The translations under genes and the position numbers were made by a program. Source: Macrosoma leucophasiata (lineage: Eukaryota > Arthropoda > Insecta > Lepidoptera > Hedylidae). From it: DNA of 64,000 nucleotides. The stretch is from contig JAWQUS010000010.1 of assembly GCA_036365455.1 (NCBI GenBank), forward strand, positions 12,346,501 through 12,410,500. The letters are read 5' to 3'. The notes under the pieces are model-generated. The model was not told the DNA's origin, ran no database searches, and saw nothing but the letters and a program-made list of their open reading frames with translations. Each line of letters begins with the position of its first letter. Position 1 is the first letter of the stretch. Below, one piece after another: positions 55,701 to 63,784 of this stretch.

Positions 55701-57293
55701 TATCTCTTTCGCACCGTACCTATTTGACGTTTGTCGACCATTTTGGTCAAGTTTTGACCAATCCCGGACTGTCATTGTTTACGTAGGCAGTGTGCAGTAG
55801 AGATAACGCTCTACGAAGTCGAAACGAGTCTCTTTCGTAAGCTCGATGTGCATTGCATTATTAATTGTTGAGTACTGTACTTCATTAGATATCAATTATT
55901 AGCATATTTTTTATTTATTTATTTTATTTATTTAAAATCATACAATAATTAGGTGAATACAATAACAGTAAGACGCAACATAAACTCATTCGAGTTTTAC
56001 CGCGCGTCAGTGTCATCAACATATTATTTATAACATTAATTACCTACCTACAAAATCAAATTAATTTAGACTAGGCATGCGTATTACAATCATGTAGGTA
56101 AGTAGGTAATATAATGGCGAGCGCGAGCACTCCGTCGAACCTGAGCGCTGCACCAACCCACCTGACTTGTGTGTATACAGCATGTTGTTTGATAAAAGTA
56201 CATAATGTGAGTGTAATTTTTTTTTTTTTTTTTTTTATAATTCGTGTATTATTACTTACGTTGTTGTTGTTAATTTATTTATAAAAAAATGTTTCAATTT
56301 ATATTTAATGTTCTTATTATTTATTTCATTTCTCAATTCTGTTGGCAGTTCATTTATAAAAGAAGGTACGGTATATTTTAAAGTTCTTTTGCCATAAAGA
56401 TTATTATATTTTGGTAACAATAATTTGTTTTTATAAGAGCTACGGGTTCTTACGTCAGTAGAATTGTCTAAGTTATGTGTTGTTTTATTATAATTGAAAA
56501 ATTCTTCATTTAATATACTTAATCTGATTTTTTCATGCACTGGAATAATTTTGGAAAATTCGAATAATTATAATAGCAATATAATTGCTATATATAATTG
56601 CTATATAATTATATAGCAATTATAATAGCAATTAGCATGCTAAGACTCTCGAATTCACATGCTTATGAAATTTACGAGAAATAGCAATCGTTACCGGTGT
56701 AACGTTCACGACTTCATTTAAAAATCGTGAAAAACTTCATTAATAGTGCGTATTGTCTGTCAGTTCCGTTGAGTAAGAAATATCGAATTTAGAAGAATAG
56801 TTCCAAACTTAAAAAATTTAATTTTACTTTTAAGAAACAACCTAGGATCTCTTTCTAAACCTTCGAGAATGCGGTCATTGAGATACAATAGGCTTACCCC
56901 CTTATTCATAAACGTATTTTAGCTAAAATGTTGCTAATCTCTCCTTTGTCTTTTTCTATCCAGCACATTTGACAATGCAACTGACACAGACAAATCATTC
57001 TATAGCTAAAACGTTTCAAATGTACGTGTTATGAATAAGGGGGTAAATTTATAATTTAGCTGCTGAGTAATACCAATGGATATTGGAAGGAGGATTTAAT
57101 ACCAAACTAAAAATGGCTAACACGAGAGGGTCAACCAAAAAGTTGTTGACCCTCTCGTGCCACTCTGATGGTTACACATCCAACTTTGTTAAAATGTGTT
57201 TATTTTTATAGAACAGTCTATTAACAAAGATTTCTAAATTTATGATTTCAGGGACTTCCGCCAGCTTTGACAGCTTCGTTATTGGGAAAGTGA
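52712..57293 (+). CDS. Cuticular protein CPR4, RR-1 type, 122 aa, three exons
   Basis: Secreted RR-1-like cuticle protein on the plus strand. Coding exons are 52712-52839, 53830-54028 and 57252-57293; 369 nt including the stop. Introns are GTAAGT/TTTTTAG and GTATGT/TTTCAG. Exon 1 holds the ATG and signal peptide (MRRILLLFILLKYISGAPMA). Exon 2 holds the RR region: YRTSNGLYRREKG, then the core from residue 74 with YKADENGF. Exon 3 gives GLPPALTASLLGK, the same ending as CPR1 and CPR2. Unlike the other three genes, the C-terminal tail is in its own exon and the signal peptide is not split off. A frame exists that reads through 54028 and stops after VCI, so a shorter form is possible. Introns hold many transposons (3.2 kb in intron 2). 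Chitin binding is inferred from the family. Confidence 0.92.
52880..52960 (-). mobile_element. Helitron 3' end fragment in CPR4 intron 1
   Basis: CCTAGTAACCCGCCCCGGCT then TCGCGCGG is the reverse complement of the Helitron terminal hairpin seen at 24870-24897. Confidence 0.55.
53109..53250 (-). mobile_element. 5S-rRNA-like SINE, 5' part
   Basis: Reverse of the head of 18561-18873, with CACACCCGACCGCGCCCGTA and ACCCATCACAC. The second half is missing. It lies in CPR4 intron 1. Confidence 0.7.
53293..53404. repeat. Long inverted repeat, arms about 46 bp
   Basis: TGAAATAAAACTAGTTTTCG and CGTATATTAAACTAAA at the left are mirrored at the right (TTTAGTTTAATATACG, CGAAAAGTAGTTTTATTTCA), with an 18-20-bp loop. 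This is a MITE-like fold-back inside CPR4 intron 1. Confidence 0.85.
53428..53478 (+). mobile_element. Family C SINE-like 3' end fragment
   Basis: TCACTTAACATCAATGTAAA and CATGCTTGTTTGCCACCTTT: only the last 50 bp of the family. Confidence 0.65.
53588..53752 (+). mobile_element. LINE 3' tail fragment
   Basis: GCAGAGGTCCAGGAAGACCA, GGCGCTCTACATTCTCTGAC and CTTGGCATGAAAGTAGAAAC match 60808-61015 with decay. Because it sits next to CPR4 exon 2 in the same strand it creates a spurious open frame from 53600. Confidence 0.65.
54076..54240 (-). mobile_element. RTE-like tail derived repeat
   Basis: AGCCAAAAGATATCCACTAC and GGCACATTCTCCTC (reverse) correspond to the segment at 7330-7450 and to RTE tails of the GTGGACGTCTTTTGGCT type. 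It lies in CPR4 intron 2. Confidence 0.5.
54240..54543 (-). mobile_element. 5S-rRNA-like SINE
   Basis: Reverse orientation, with the ATT-repeat tail at 54240-54258 and the damaged 5S-like head near 54510-54543. AGCAACCGGGACCGACGGCT and GGTGGGTTAGTGGCC inside match the family. Confidence 0.75.
54715..54935. repeat. Family D fold-back element with tRNA-like halves
   Basis: The left arm, AAAGAAAAATTTGGCTTCGG then GCAGGAATCGAACCTGCGAC, is mirrored on the right by TGCAGGTTCGATTCCTGCCT then GAAGTCAAATTTTTCTTTA. The left half together with the centre holds a 73-nt tRNA-like sequence (see 54791-54863). Other copies or arms: 2545, 9395, 25310, 40295 and 63150. Confidence 0.75.
54791..54863 (-). tRNA. 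tRNA-like sequence, 73 nt, probably SINE/MITE-derived
   Basis: On the minus strand: acceptor arms CTTCGG and CCGAAG pair. An A box TAGCTTAGTGG and B box GGTTCGATTCC are perfect matches to consensus. The T arm GCAGG/CCTGC is perfect. The anticodon loop CTGGTTA would put GGT at the anticodon (Thr). The first acceptor pair is mismatched (A-C), the anticodon stem is imperfect, and the sequence is inside a dispersed repeat, so I think it is a tRNA-derived repeat head and not a working tRNA gene. An oligo-T (on the minus strand) follows within 6 nt. Confidence 0.4.
55091..55375 (-). mobile_element. tRNA-headed SINE family A
   Basis: The minus strand begins CTCAGTAGCGTAGTGGTAGC (A box TAGCGTAGTGG) and ends in GATTACAGTCGTAAAGTTAC. 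The B box is damaged (TTGTTCGATTCCCGGG). About 25 bp of the CGAAGTTTGGTAATGTGCCC block is deleted. In CPR4 intron 2. Confidence 0.75.
55632..55873. mobile_element. MITE with long imperfect inverted ends
   Basis: The left end has GCTCAACAATAAATATTGCA, CACATCGAGC and GCGTTATCTCTTTCG. The right end mirrors this with AGAGATAACGCT, GCTCGATGTGCATTGCATTA and ATTGTTGAG. Total about 240 bp with arms of about 85 bp. A decayed piece of the same type may lie at 59030-59050. In CPR4 intron 2. Confidence 0.7.
55910..56545 (-). mobile_element. LINE C-terminal fragment and 3' UTR
   Basis: The minus-strand frame 56256-56540 (94 aa) contains KNKLLLPKYNNLYGKRTLKY and VPSFINELPTELRNEINNK, the C-terminal pattern of CR1/jockey-group reverse transcriptases, ending at a stop near 56256. 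The T-run at 56217-56236 and the TTTATTTATTTTATTTATTT at 55910 are the 3' side. No catalytic RT part is present. In CPR4 intron 2. Confidence 0.65.
56897..57043. mobile_element. MITE, copy 1
   Basis: Ends CCCCCTTATTCATAAACGTA and TACGTGTTATGAATAAGGGG are inverted repeats. The interior has TTGCTAATCTCTCCTTTGTC. A second copy lies in opposite orientation at 58616-58763. In CPR4 intron 2. Confidence 0.85.
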
Positions 57294-57397
57294 TAAAAAC
57301 AAAGTGTTCAGAAGATGACGAATGGAATACTAATTTAAAAACGTATAGATAATGAAATATATAAAGATGATAAAATAGGCTAATGTTTTTATATTTA

Positions 57398-57850
57398 TTG
57401 CCCGCGACTTAGTCTACGTGTAGGTACTTTTTATTAAATAAAAGGTATCGTATGTTACTTTTAAAACCTCGAAGAACATAAAGTTTCATATTGATTGGTT
57501 AAGCAGTTTTTTTTTTAATGTAATGGAAATGGCAAACATGCATGCAGTTCACATTGATGTTAAGTGATGACTATAGCCTATAGACACCGACACAATGACC
57601 TGAGGTCAGAATGCAGATGCGTTGCCACTCCTGAGGCTTAAGGTGTTATGCCTCTGTGCCGGAAATTACAGGGCCCTACGATGCCACCTGACCGGAACAC
57701 GATAATGCTGAACACTACCATTTAGCAGCAAGTATATTAGGTAATGCGGTGGTGCCTACGCCCGCGAGCTCCGTTACTGGAGCTCTACAACCAGTAAATA
57801 GTTTTTGAGAAAAAGTATAACACACAAGTTTACTTTCGCATTTATAATAC
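57398..57850 (-). mobile_element. Helitron interrupted by a SINE
   Basis: TTGCCCGCGACTTAGTCTAC at the left and CACAAGTTTACTTTCGCATT then TATAATACTACTAG at the right are the two ends of a short Helitron like that at 10632-10824. The family C SINE at 57507-57797 splits it. It begins about 105 bp after the CPR4 stop. Confidence 0.55.
57507..57797 (-). mobile_element. Family C SINE-like copy, full length
   Basis: Well preserved from the T-run at 57507-57516 to CTCTACAACCAGTAAATAG. It is inserted within Helitron-like sequence: GCCCGCGACTTAGTCTACGT lies at 57401 and TTTACTTTCGCATTTATAAT at 57829. Confidence 0.8.
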
Positions 57851-57969
57851 TACTAGCGACCCGGCCCGGCTTTGCACGGGCTGCATTTATTATATTGTGG
57901 GGACACGCCCGACTTCTTTGACAAAATCCGTGATCTCGTTCTCGGTAAATATAAATACGATAGGTATTG

Positions 57970-58187
57970 ATAAATTATAGATGACGACCCTGGCAGAAGA
58001 GTTCTGGAGTGGCGACCGCGTACCGGAAGACGAAGCGTAGGCAGGCCCCCCACGAGGTAGACCGACGACCTGGTGAAGGTCGCGGGCAATCGCTGGATGA
58101 GGGCGGCCCAGGACCGTTCGTGGCATTCTTTGGGGGAGACCTTTGTTCAGCAGTGGACGTCTTTTGGCTGAAATGATGATGATGATG
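57970..58187 (+). mobile_element. RTE-like LINE 3' end
   Basis: The decayed C-terminal coding part includes GGTAGACCGACGACCTGGTG, CGCGGGCAATCGCTGGATGA and TTTGTTCAGCAGTGGACGTC, the usual ending of RTE-type ORFs in Lepidoptera, then TTTTGGCTGA and an ATG microsatellite tail at 58172-58187. A family B SINE follows directly in the tail. Confidence 0.75.
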
Positions 58188-58380
58188 ACCCGGTTAGTCC
58201 AGCGGTGTGAGATGACCGTTTGTTTTGAAGGGTCTCGGGTACGATCCCCGCACCGGGACAAATATTTGTATGGCCTACAGATAATTGTTTCGGGTCTGGC
58301 TGTTTGTGTATGTGTTGAATGTGTAGGTAAAACGGCACCCACGACACAGGTTTATATCTTCTGTGGGGCTGTGAGTGTAA
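58188..58380 (+). mobile_element. tRNA-headed SINE family B
   Basis: GACCCGGTTAGTCCAGCGGT (A box) and a damaged B box GGTACGATCCC at 58238-58248. The body TATTTGTATGGCCTACAGAT and the end GGGGCTGTGAGTGTAA are as in 38601-38792. Confidence 0.8.
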
Positions 58381-58615
58381 AAGCATATTTTATTTATTTA
58401 ATTTTTTTATAAACCTTACTTAGAAAACCCTTTGTCCAACAATTCAAACAGAAACAAAAGCAGTTCACAACTTTCCGAGATTAGCGCATACATACAGACA
58501 TAGAGAATAGGGGACTTTACTTTATAATATGTAGTGATAAGTAGGAATTACCATCACATCCATAATCATTTTACGTAGTCGCTTTGTGAATGAAGGTATG
58601 AATTCTATTTTCTAA

Positions 58616-58763
58616 CCTCCTTATTCATAAACGTACATTAGACACGTTTTAGCTGTAGAATGCTTTGTCTTTGTCAGTTGAATTGTCAAATGTGCAGGAT
58701 AGAAAAAAAACAAAGGAGAGATTAGCAACACTTTAGCTAAAATACGTTTATAAATAAGGGGGT
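58616..58763. mobile_element. MITE, copy 2
   Basis: Ends CCTCCTTATTCATAAACGTA and TACGTTTATAAATAAGGGGG. The interior CAAAGGAGAGATTAGCAACA is the reverse of copy 1 at 56897-57043. Confidence 0.8.
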
Positions 58764-58769
58764 AATACT

Positions 58770-59625
58770 ATATCCTACATCTGATTCAGTTTTCTGACTT
58801 ATAGGCAACTAAACATTCATTGTCATTATTGAAGCGGCAAGACGTTCAGGGCTGAACAAAAATCTCCCTATAAATATAATTGCTAAGCTTAGCATGCGGG
58901 TTTGCGATCGCAGGGGCGGTAGTTATTATTCATACTTAGTAATATTTCAGTTCAAATGGCATATCATTGATGGGAAAATATAAGTACACTTAATTTTGAT
59001 ATCAGTAGTTGCTGCTTCAATGGGGCTTTAAAGAGTTATCTCTTGCTCCTATGCCAGTTTGAGGATTGAAAATTATAACTTGACCAGACACAGTAGCGTT
59101 TAATTTCAACATTTAACCCCTTGGACTTTATAATCAACCAGCGCATACTTGACTGGACTTGTTTGATCGATTAATTCATATCACCATCGTTCAATTAGAA
59201 CATACAGCTCCGTACCAAGGAGCTGTATGTGTGCACGATTCCTATGCCTACCGAAAATCGTCTATTAGTGCTCCCATGGACTCCCAGTAGATCGCGACCA
59301 GTAGCAGTATATACCTGCACTTGAACTCCATGATTGGAGCGCTAGAGCGACTCAATTTATTATTTTCATGACATCACAACAAAACAATATGTAATTTAAG
59401 ATTTGAAATATAATTTATTTATAACAGTGTTTGTCTATTTATTATGTTCCTTATTTGTGGTTATTTGACTGCATAACGGGTTCAGATTATAAATACGTAC
59501 CTGAAAATTATTTCATAAATTAAGAAAATTCTACAAGCAGACTACACATACGTGATCACAACTTTTCTATCATTTTTTCTGAGATGTGACCTAGCATCAG
59601 TCTAGACTGCTAACTTTCACTCTCA
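58770..59625. other. Spacer between repeats and CPR4 pseudo-copy
   Basis: No exon or clear repeat end. A short near-palindrome, CATACAGCTCCGTAC/GGAGCTGTATG, lies at about 59202-59229. Confidence 0.4.
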
Positions 59626-59629
59626 TTTT

Positions 59630-60200
59630 CATATTTTTGATGGGATCATTTTATCTCTAGGTACCTAATATAAACAACCATTGTATTAGAACGTAACGTA
59701 CGTAAACTTAAAAATGTAACGTAAGTATAAGAAAATCAAAAAAAATCGTGTCTACATATAAATTTAACCATAATTAGGTACGTGGTGTAAATCTACCAGG
59801 TAAAAAAAAACCACGGATGGATGAGTGGCAATGAACTGTTAGTAAAGTTGCACTGTTCACCTGTATATTTATGGGTAGTTATAGTTATATCTAGACGTTT
59901 ACTAATACGCAATTAACGTAAACGTTGCCTAGATACTTTTTGTGTGTATTTCATTAATAAATTGAAGGCAAATTAAATATTGTGAAAAGTGACAGTCGAA
60001 ATTCAAGGATCTTTGGAAGACGTATTAAATAACAATATTTCGAAAAAGAAATAGCAAACTTATGTGTCGTATGTGTACTATTTACCTACTATTAATTTTA
60101 TTAAAATATATCGTTGGAGTACCAGTCGCAAATTATCAAAAACTTCTCAAGATGTAAAAGAGTAGAATTATCTATTAAGCGCCGCATTAATGTATTTTTA
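59630..60200 (+). pseudogene. Degenerate duplicate of the CPR4 promoter and first exon
   Basis: Shared blocks in the same order as 52380-52870: TTTTTGATGGGAT, GTGGCAATGAACTGTTAGT, TAGTTATAGTTATATCT, ACGTAAACG, and the coding start. The ATG at 60062 opens 31 codons (YLLLILLKYIVGVPVANY parallels LLLFILLKYISGAPMASD in CPR4) and stops at 60155-60157 after a frameshifting deletion. The CPR4 donor GTAAGT corresponds to TTAAGC here, and the TATA box is lost. No RR exon follows; a SINE comes next. It cannot make a cuticular protein. Confidence 0.88.
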
Positions 60201-60400
60201 TTAATTTGGGATATATAATTATGAACATTGATTTTCTATGGACAAGTTACAATTAAAATTAGGATTAGACGTATGATTTTACTTATCTATTTGTTTTTAC
60301 GTTCTATGAAACCCAGCTAAGAGCGTATCAGACTAAGTAAATAAATGAAGTTGTAAGAAAGAGGCTTTGTGTGAATGATAGTATCGGTGTAAAAATGAAC

Positions 60401-60707
60401 GTAACTTCACGCCTGTAATCCCCGAAGGGGTAGGCAGAGGTAAATGCATGCATTCAAGCATACATGCAAACACCCACGATTCGCCGGTTACGTTTTGGCC
60501 CATGTAACAGGTGGCGAGCCTGTTGACATCTCCGGGCACATTACCAAACTTTGAGGTACTGGGAAATTTCCAGAAAATGGAAAAATCCCAATAGAACCAG
60601 AGACAAAGGTTTTTTTCACCATTATCTCTGATAACCCCCTACCCGGGAATCGAACCCAGGACCTCAGCGTAGTAGTAGTGGCCTGCTACCACTAGGCTAC
60701 CGAAGCA
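60401..60707 (-). mobile_element. tRNA-headed SINE family A, full length
   Basis: The minus-strand head starts TGCTTCGGTAGCCTAGTGGT, with A box TAGCCTAGTGG (60689-60699) and B box GGTTCGATTCC (60646-60656), both consensus. The body has CCCAGTACCTCAAAGTTTGG and the end GATTACAGGCGTGAAGTTAC. This is the reference copy in this window. Confidence 0.9.
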
Positions 60708-60712
60708 TTTAA

Positions 60713-61024
60713 AAATGAAAAAAGGCCAGTTCCGATGGTTCGGCCATATAGAAAGAATGTCGAATGAGCGAATGACTAAACAGATATACAATGCGAATGT
60801 GGATGGTTGCAGAGGCCCAGGAAGACCAAGACTGACCTACCATGACCAAATAGGTCGAGTTCTGTCTGATGGTGGGATCAAAAGTCTGAGGAATCGGCGT
60901 GCATGTATGAAGAGAATGATGAATGTAGACGAGGCACGAGAGGTTTATCAGAACCGGGATATCTGGCGCTCTACACTCTCTGCCTACCCCGTTAGGGATC
61001 TGGCGTGAAGATACATACATACAT
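60713..61024 (+). mobile_element. LINE 3' end with intact C-terminal frame and ATAC tail
   Basis: The frame 60715-61008 reads RWFGHIERMSNERMTKQIYN, CRGPGRPRLTYHDQIGRVLS and WRSTLSAYPVRDLA then stop, the conserved C-terminal tail of a class of endonuclease/RT LINEs. The 3' end is GAAGATACATACATACATA. The preserved frame suggests a fairly young, heavily 5'-truncated insertion. Fragments of the same tail: 46318-46432 and 53588-53752. Confidence 0.75.
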
Positions 61025-62055
61025 AGGTATATATCTACGGGTCAAATTGAAAACCTCCTCCCATTTTGAACTCGGTTAAAAACCCCCAAATACACAAGTA
61101 ACATACTTTAGAGTGCAAATTTTACCTTCATTAATCTTGATGAAAAATATGTAATAATTCTAATGTTCGGTTCATGAAAAGACATCTCAACTTCGAATAA
61201 AATTACTGTTTTTTCGTTTAACAAAATTATTTTTAGTAAAACAAATGTAAAAGCTAGCTTTACGTTCTAAAGTTCATGGACTGTTACTGCCATGAACTAT
61301 TTTGTAAAATTAATAAAGACTAAAGTTTACTTAAAGAATACCGCGGACCAATCGCAGAAATAATATATATTAACAGTTTGCTTAGCAGTGACTCCAGATA
61401 AATAGGAACATCGTAAAAATTGGACCACTTACTTCGTACAAAAAGATGTTCAGGTATTTTAATCCGACGTGTTCAATGTTAATGTACGGCCGTAGATTAA
61501 AAAACATACACGTCCAATTGAGAACGTCCTTTTGTTTTTTATGCGGTTAAAGTAGTCAAAAGTTTTTATGCCACATAAATATAAATTAATATTCATATTT
61601 TTAAGTCTGATTTTGATATTTTGATGCAGATTAGATGTCATTTTTGAGTCTATTATATTTAATAAAAATTTTGTGATGTCATGGATTTAATGGCGGTTTA
61701 TGGTAAAGGAAATATATAACACCAGAATTAGTAATAACACGTATGCACTTAACCTTTAAAATAAATAAAATAACTTCCGCATATTTGTAAAAAAAATCTG
61801 TCCAAGTGCGAGTCGGACTCACGTGCACCGGTTCCTTAAAATTGAGATCTTTAAAATTCTTATGTTACCTCAAATACCATTAAGTTATAGGTTTCCCCTT
61901 GATCTAAAGAATAAAACTTCTTTCCGTATTTTGTTCAAAATGTTAATCCTAGTCAATTTTGAGATACTACGAGAGTGGGAGTCAATTTAATCCTTACAAT
62001 CCAATTTTCGTCCTGCAGCTACCAACTTTAGTGAAAATCTCATACGAAATTTTTT
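61025..62055. other. Spacer with small repeat fragments
   Basis: Short pieces such as CAAGTGCGAGTCGGACTCAC (61802) are ends of the GTCTGTC-rich repeat, and AACTCGGTTAAAAACCCCC (61068) is a piece of another family. No gene is seen. Confidence 0.45.
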
Positions 62056-62059
62056 AAAA

Positions 62060-62830
62060 CACATCTTTTACGGTTGAGGCAGACCGGTTATGGAATGTGA
62101 ACAGTTTCGGGGAAAAGACACCGCCCTGCCTCACTCTTTACTGCAGTTGCATATATTTCTTGTCTTTCTCAAGTTCTTGTCCCGAAGGCAAAACGCGCCT
62201 CCTCAGCACTTCATGTATTGGTAGTCATTTTGGTGTACGTCTAAAGTGACTGTAGCATAGCCCAAATGTCAAGCGTATCAAAGACTTTCTTATAGTCCTA
62301 ATATGTTTCTTATGGTCCTTTCTTATATTCGGGAGGCTGAAAGTCGTTGAGTCTGCAAGATAGACGGTTCAAAATCATACTCAGAAACAGTATACAGACG
62401 TGACTTAGAAGTGCAATGGGCATGTAGTTTATAGAAGATGGTGCAATACCGAATATAATAATCTTTTTTTTGAAGAAAAGTATCACCACACTTCTGTTTC
62501 ATGTTTATGGCGGGGCATAGAAGACTTCGGCTTTTCTTCGTGAGCTCGAGAGTTGAGCTGAAGATCTTTTTGGTCTTATTCGTGCGGTAGGTTTTGAAGC
62601 ATTTAGACCCCACCGTGCGGACAGTTTCCATGAACCTTTTGTTGTATTTGTTACGATCTACACAATCACTCCAAGGTATTGGATTTAGGCAGATGCTGGA
62701 TGGAGCGTAAAATTATTCAGCCGGGATCCCTCCGGCTTGAGATTTTTTAGTGTGCCTCGTGTCCAATGATCGCTCCTGGTTTTAACCGAATTGATCACAC
62801 AGATATGAACGAATATACCTATGTCGTTCG
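62060..62830 (-). mobile_element. RTE-like LINE, decayed RT and linker
   Basis: On the minus strand 62090-62330 keeps a WAMLQS block preceded by a KVFDTLDI-like stretch and GTGAGGCAGGGCGGTGTC (VRQGG), the core of an RTE-type reverse transcriptase. 62500-62800 matches the upstream linker region of the copy at 12190-12500 (GGAGATCTTTTTGGT-like, GGACAGTTTCCA). Deletions and frameshifts are numerous. Confidence 0.65.
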
Positions 62831-63144
62831 TAGACATAATAAAGTATACCTCATTTTTTGTCGCGCCGTTAGGTCTGATTCGGGTAGATATGCTAACGGC
62901 ATGTCCTCTTTTTGAAGTAAGAGCTCATCGCGCATCGCGCTTATCTCCATAAAATTTGCCAGTGTTTCGCTACTGGTGTTTCGTTGCTCATATCTAAATT
63001 GCCCCACTTTCTCAAACCCATGGTTGCTTCAAACGCCCAATTTCACGTTGAAGTTCCCCATAATAAACGTTGTAGCACCCGAAAAATGCTTTTTATTTTT
63101 TTTTAATTTATAATTTCATTTATTTACCTTACATACACGGACTT

Positions 63145-63260
63145 ATTTTTATATTATTTCGCATTAACACATGCTTATGAAATATATTTTAGTTTAAAGA
63201 AAAATGGAAAGAAAAATTTGACTTCAGGCGAGACTCGAACTCGCGGCCTACTATACACTG
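63145..63260. repeat. Family D tRNA-like repeat arm
   Basis: AAAATGGAAAGAAAAATTTG and ACTTCAGGCGAGACTCGAAC then TCGCGGCC: a left arm with a B-box-like segment. Confidence 0.5.
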
Positions 63261-63399
63261 AGAATCACTGAGTAAATACGAGTATATGTACCAAATCTTA
63301 ACTCAACCGGCGCGGTACTTATATATATATAATCATTTGTAACAGACGGAGAGACAGCCAGACGCACGATCTTATTCCCCCGATAATGAACCTATGAAT

Positions 63400-63560
63400 T
63401 TCCTTTTTAACCGACTTCGAAAAAAGGAGAAGGTTCTCAATTCGTCCGGATCTTTTTTTTTTTTATGTATGTTCACCGATAATTTGAAAACGCCTGCGCC
63501 GATTTGGATGATTTTTGTTTGTTTGAAAGGGTATATTGCCCATTGTAACCATGTCAATAT
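63400..63560 (+). mobile_element. Dispersed repeat fragment
   Basis: TTTTAACCGACTTCGAAAAA, GGTTCTCAATTCGTCCGGAT and GATAATTTGAAAACGCCTGC. The first two blocks recur in reverse at 33183-33235. A common lepidopteran family by appearance, not named here. Confidence 0.5.
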
Positions 63561-63784
63561 GTGATGATGGGATCTTGGAGAAATAGAGGGAACTCTTCAA
63601 ATTTTAATAGCACACTTGAAAGATTTTTTGATATACACAACTCTAAAAATTTATATATAATTGAAATAATATTTTGATAATGTGTAAATCTTTATCTAAG
63701 ATTCTAGTTCCTGATAGTCAAAACTAGATTTTATGACAGGAAAATCGGGTTTAAATATTGATAAATTTACATGATTTCACTTAC

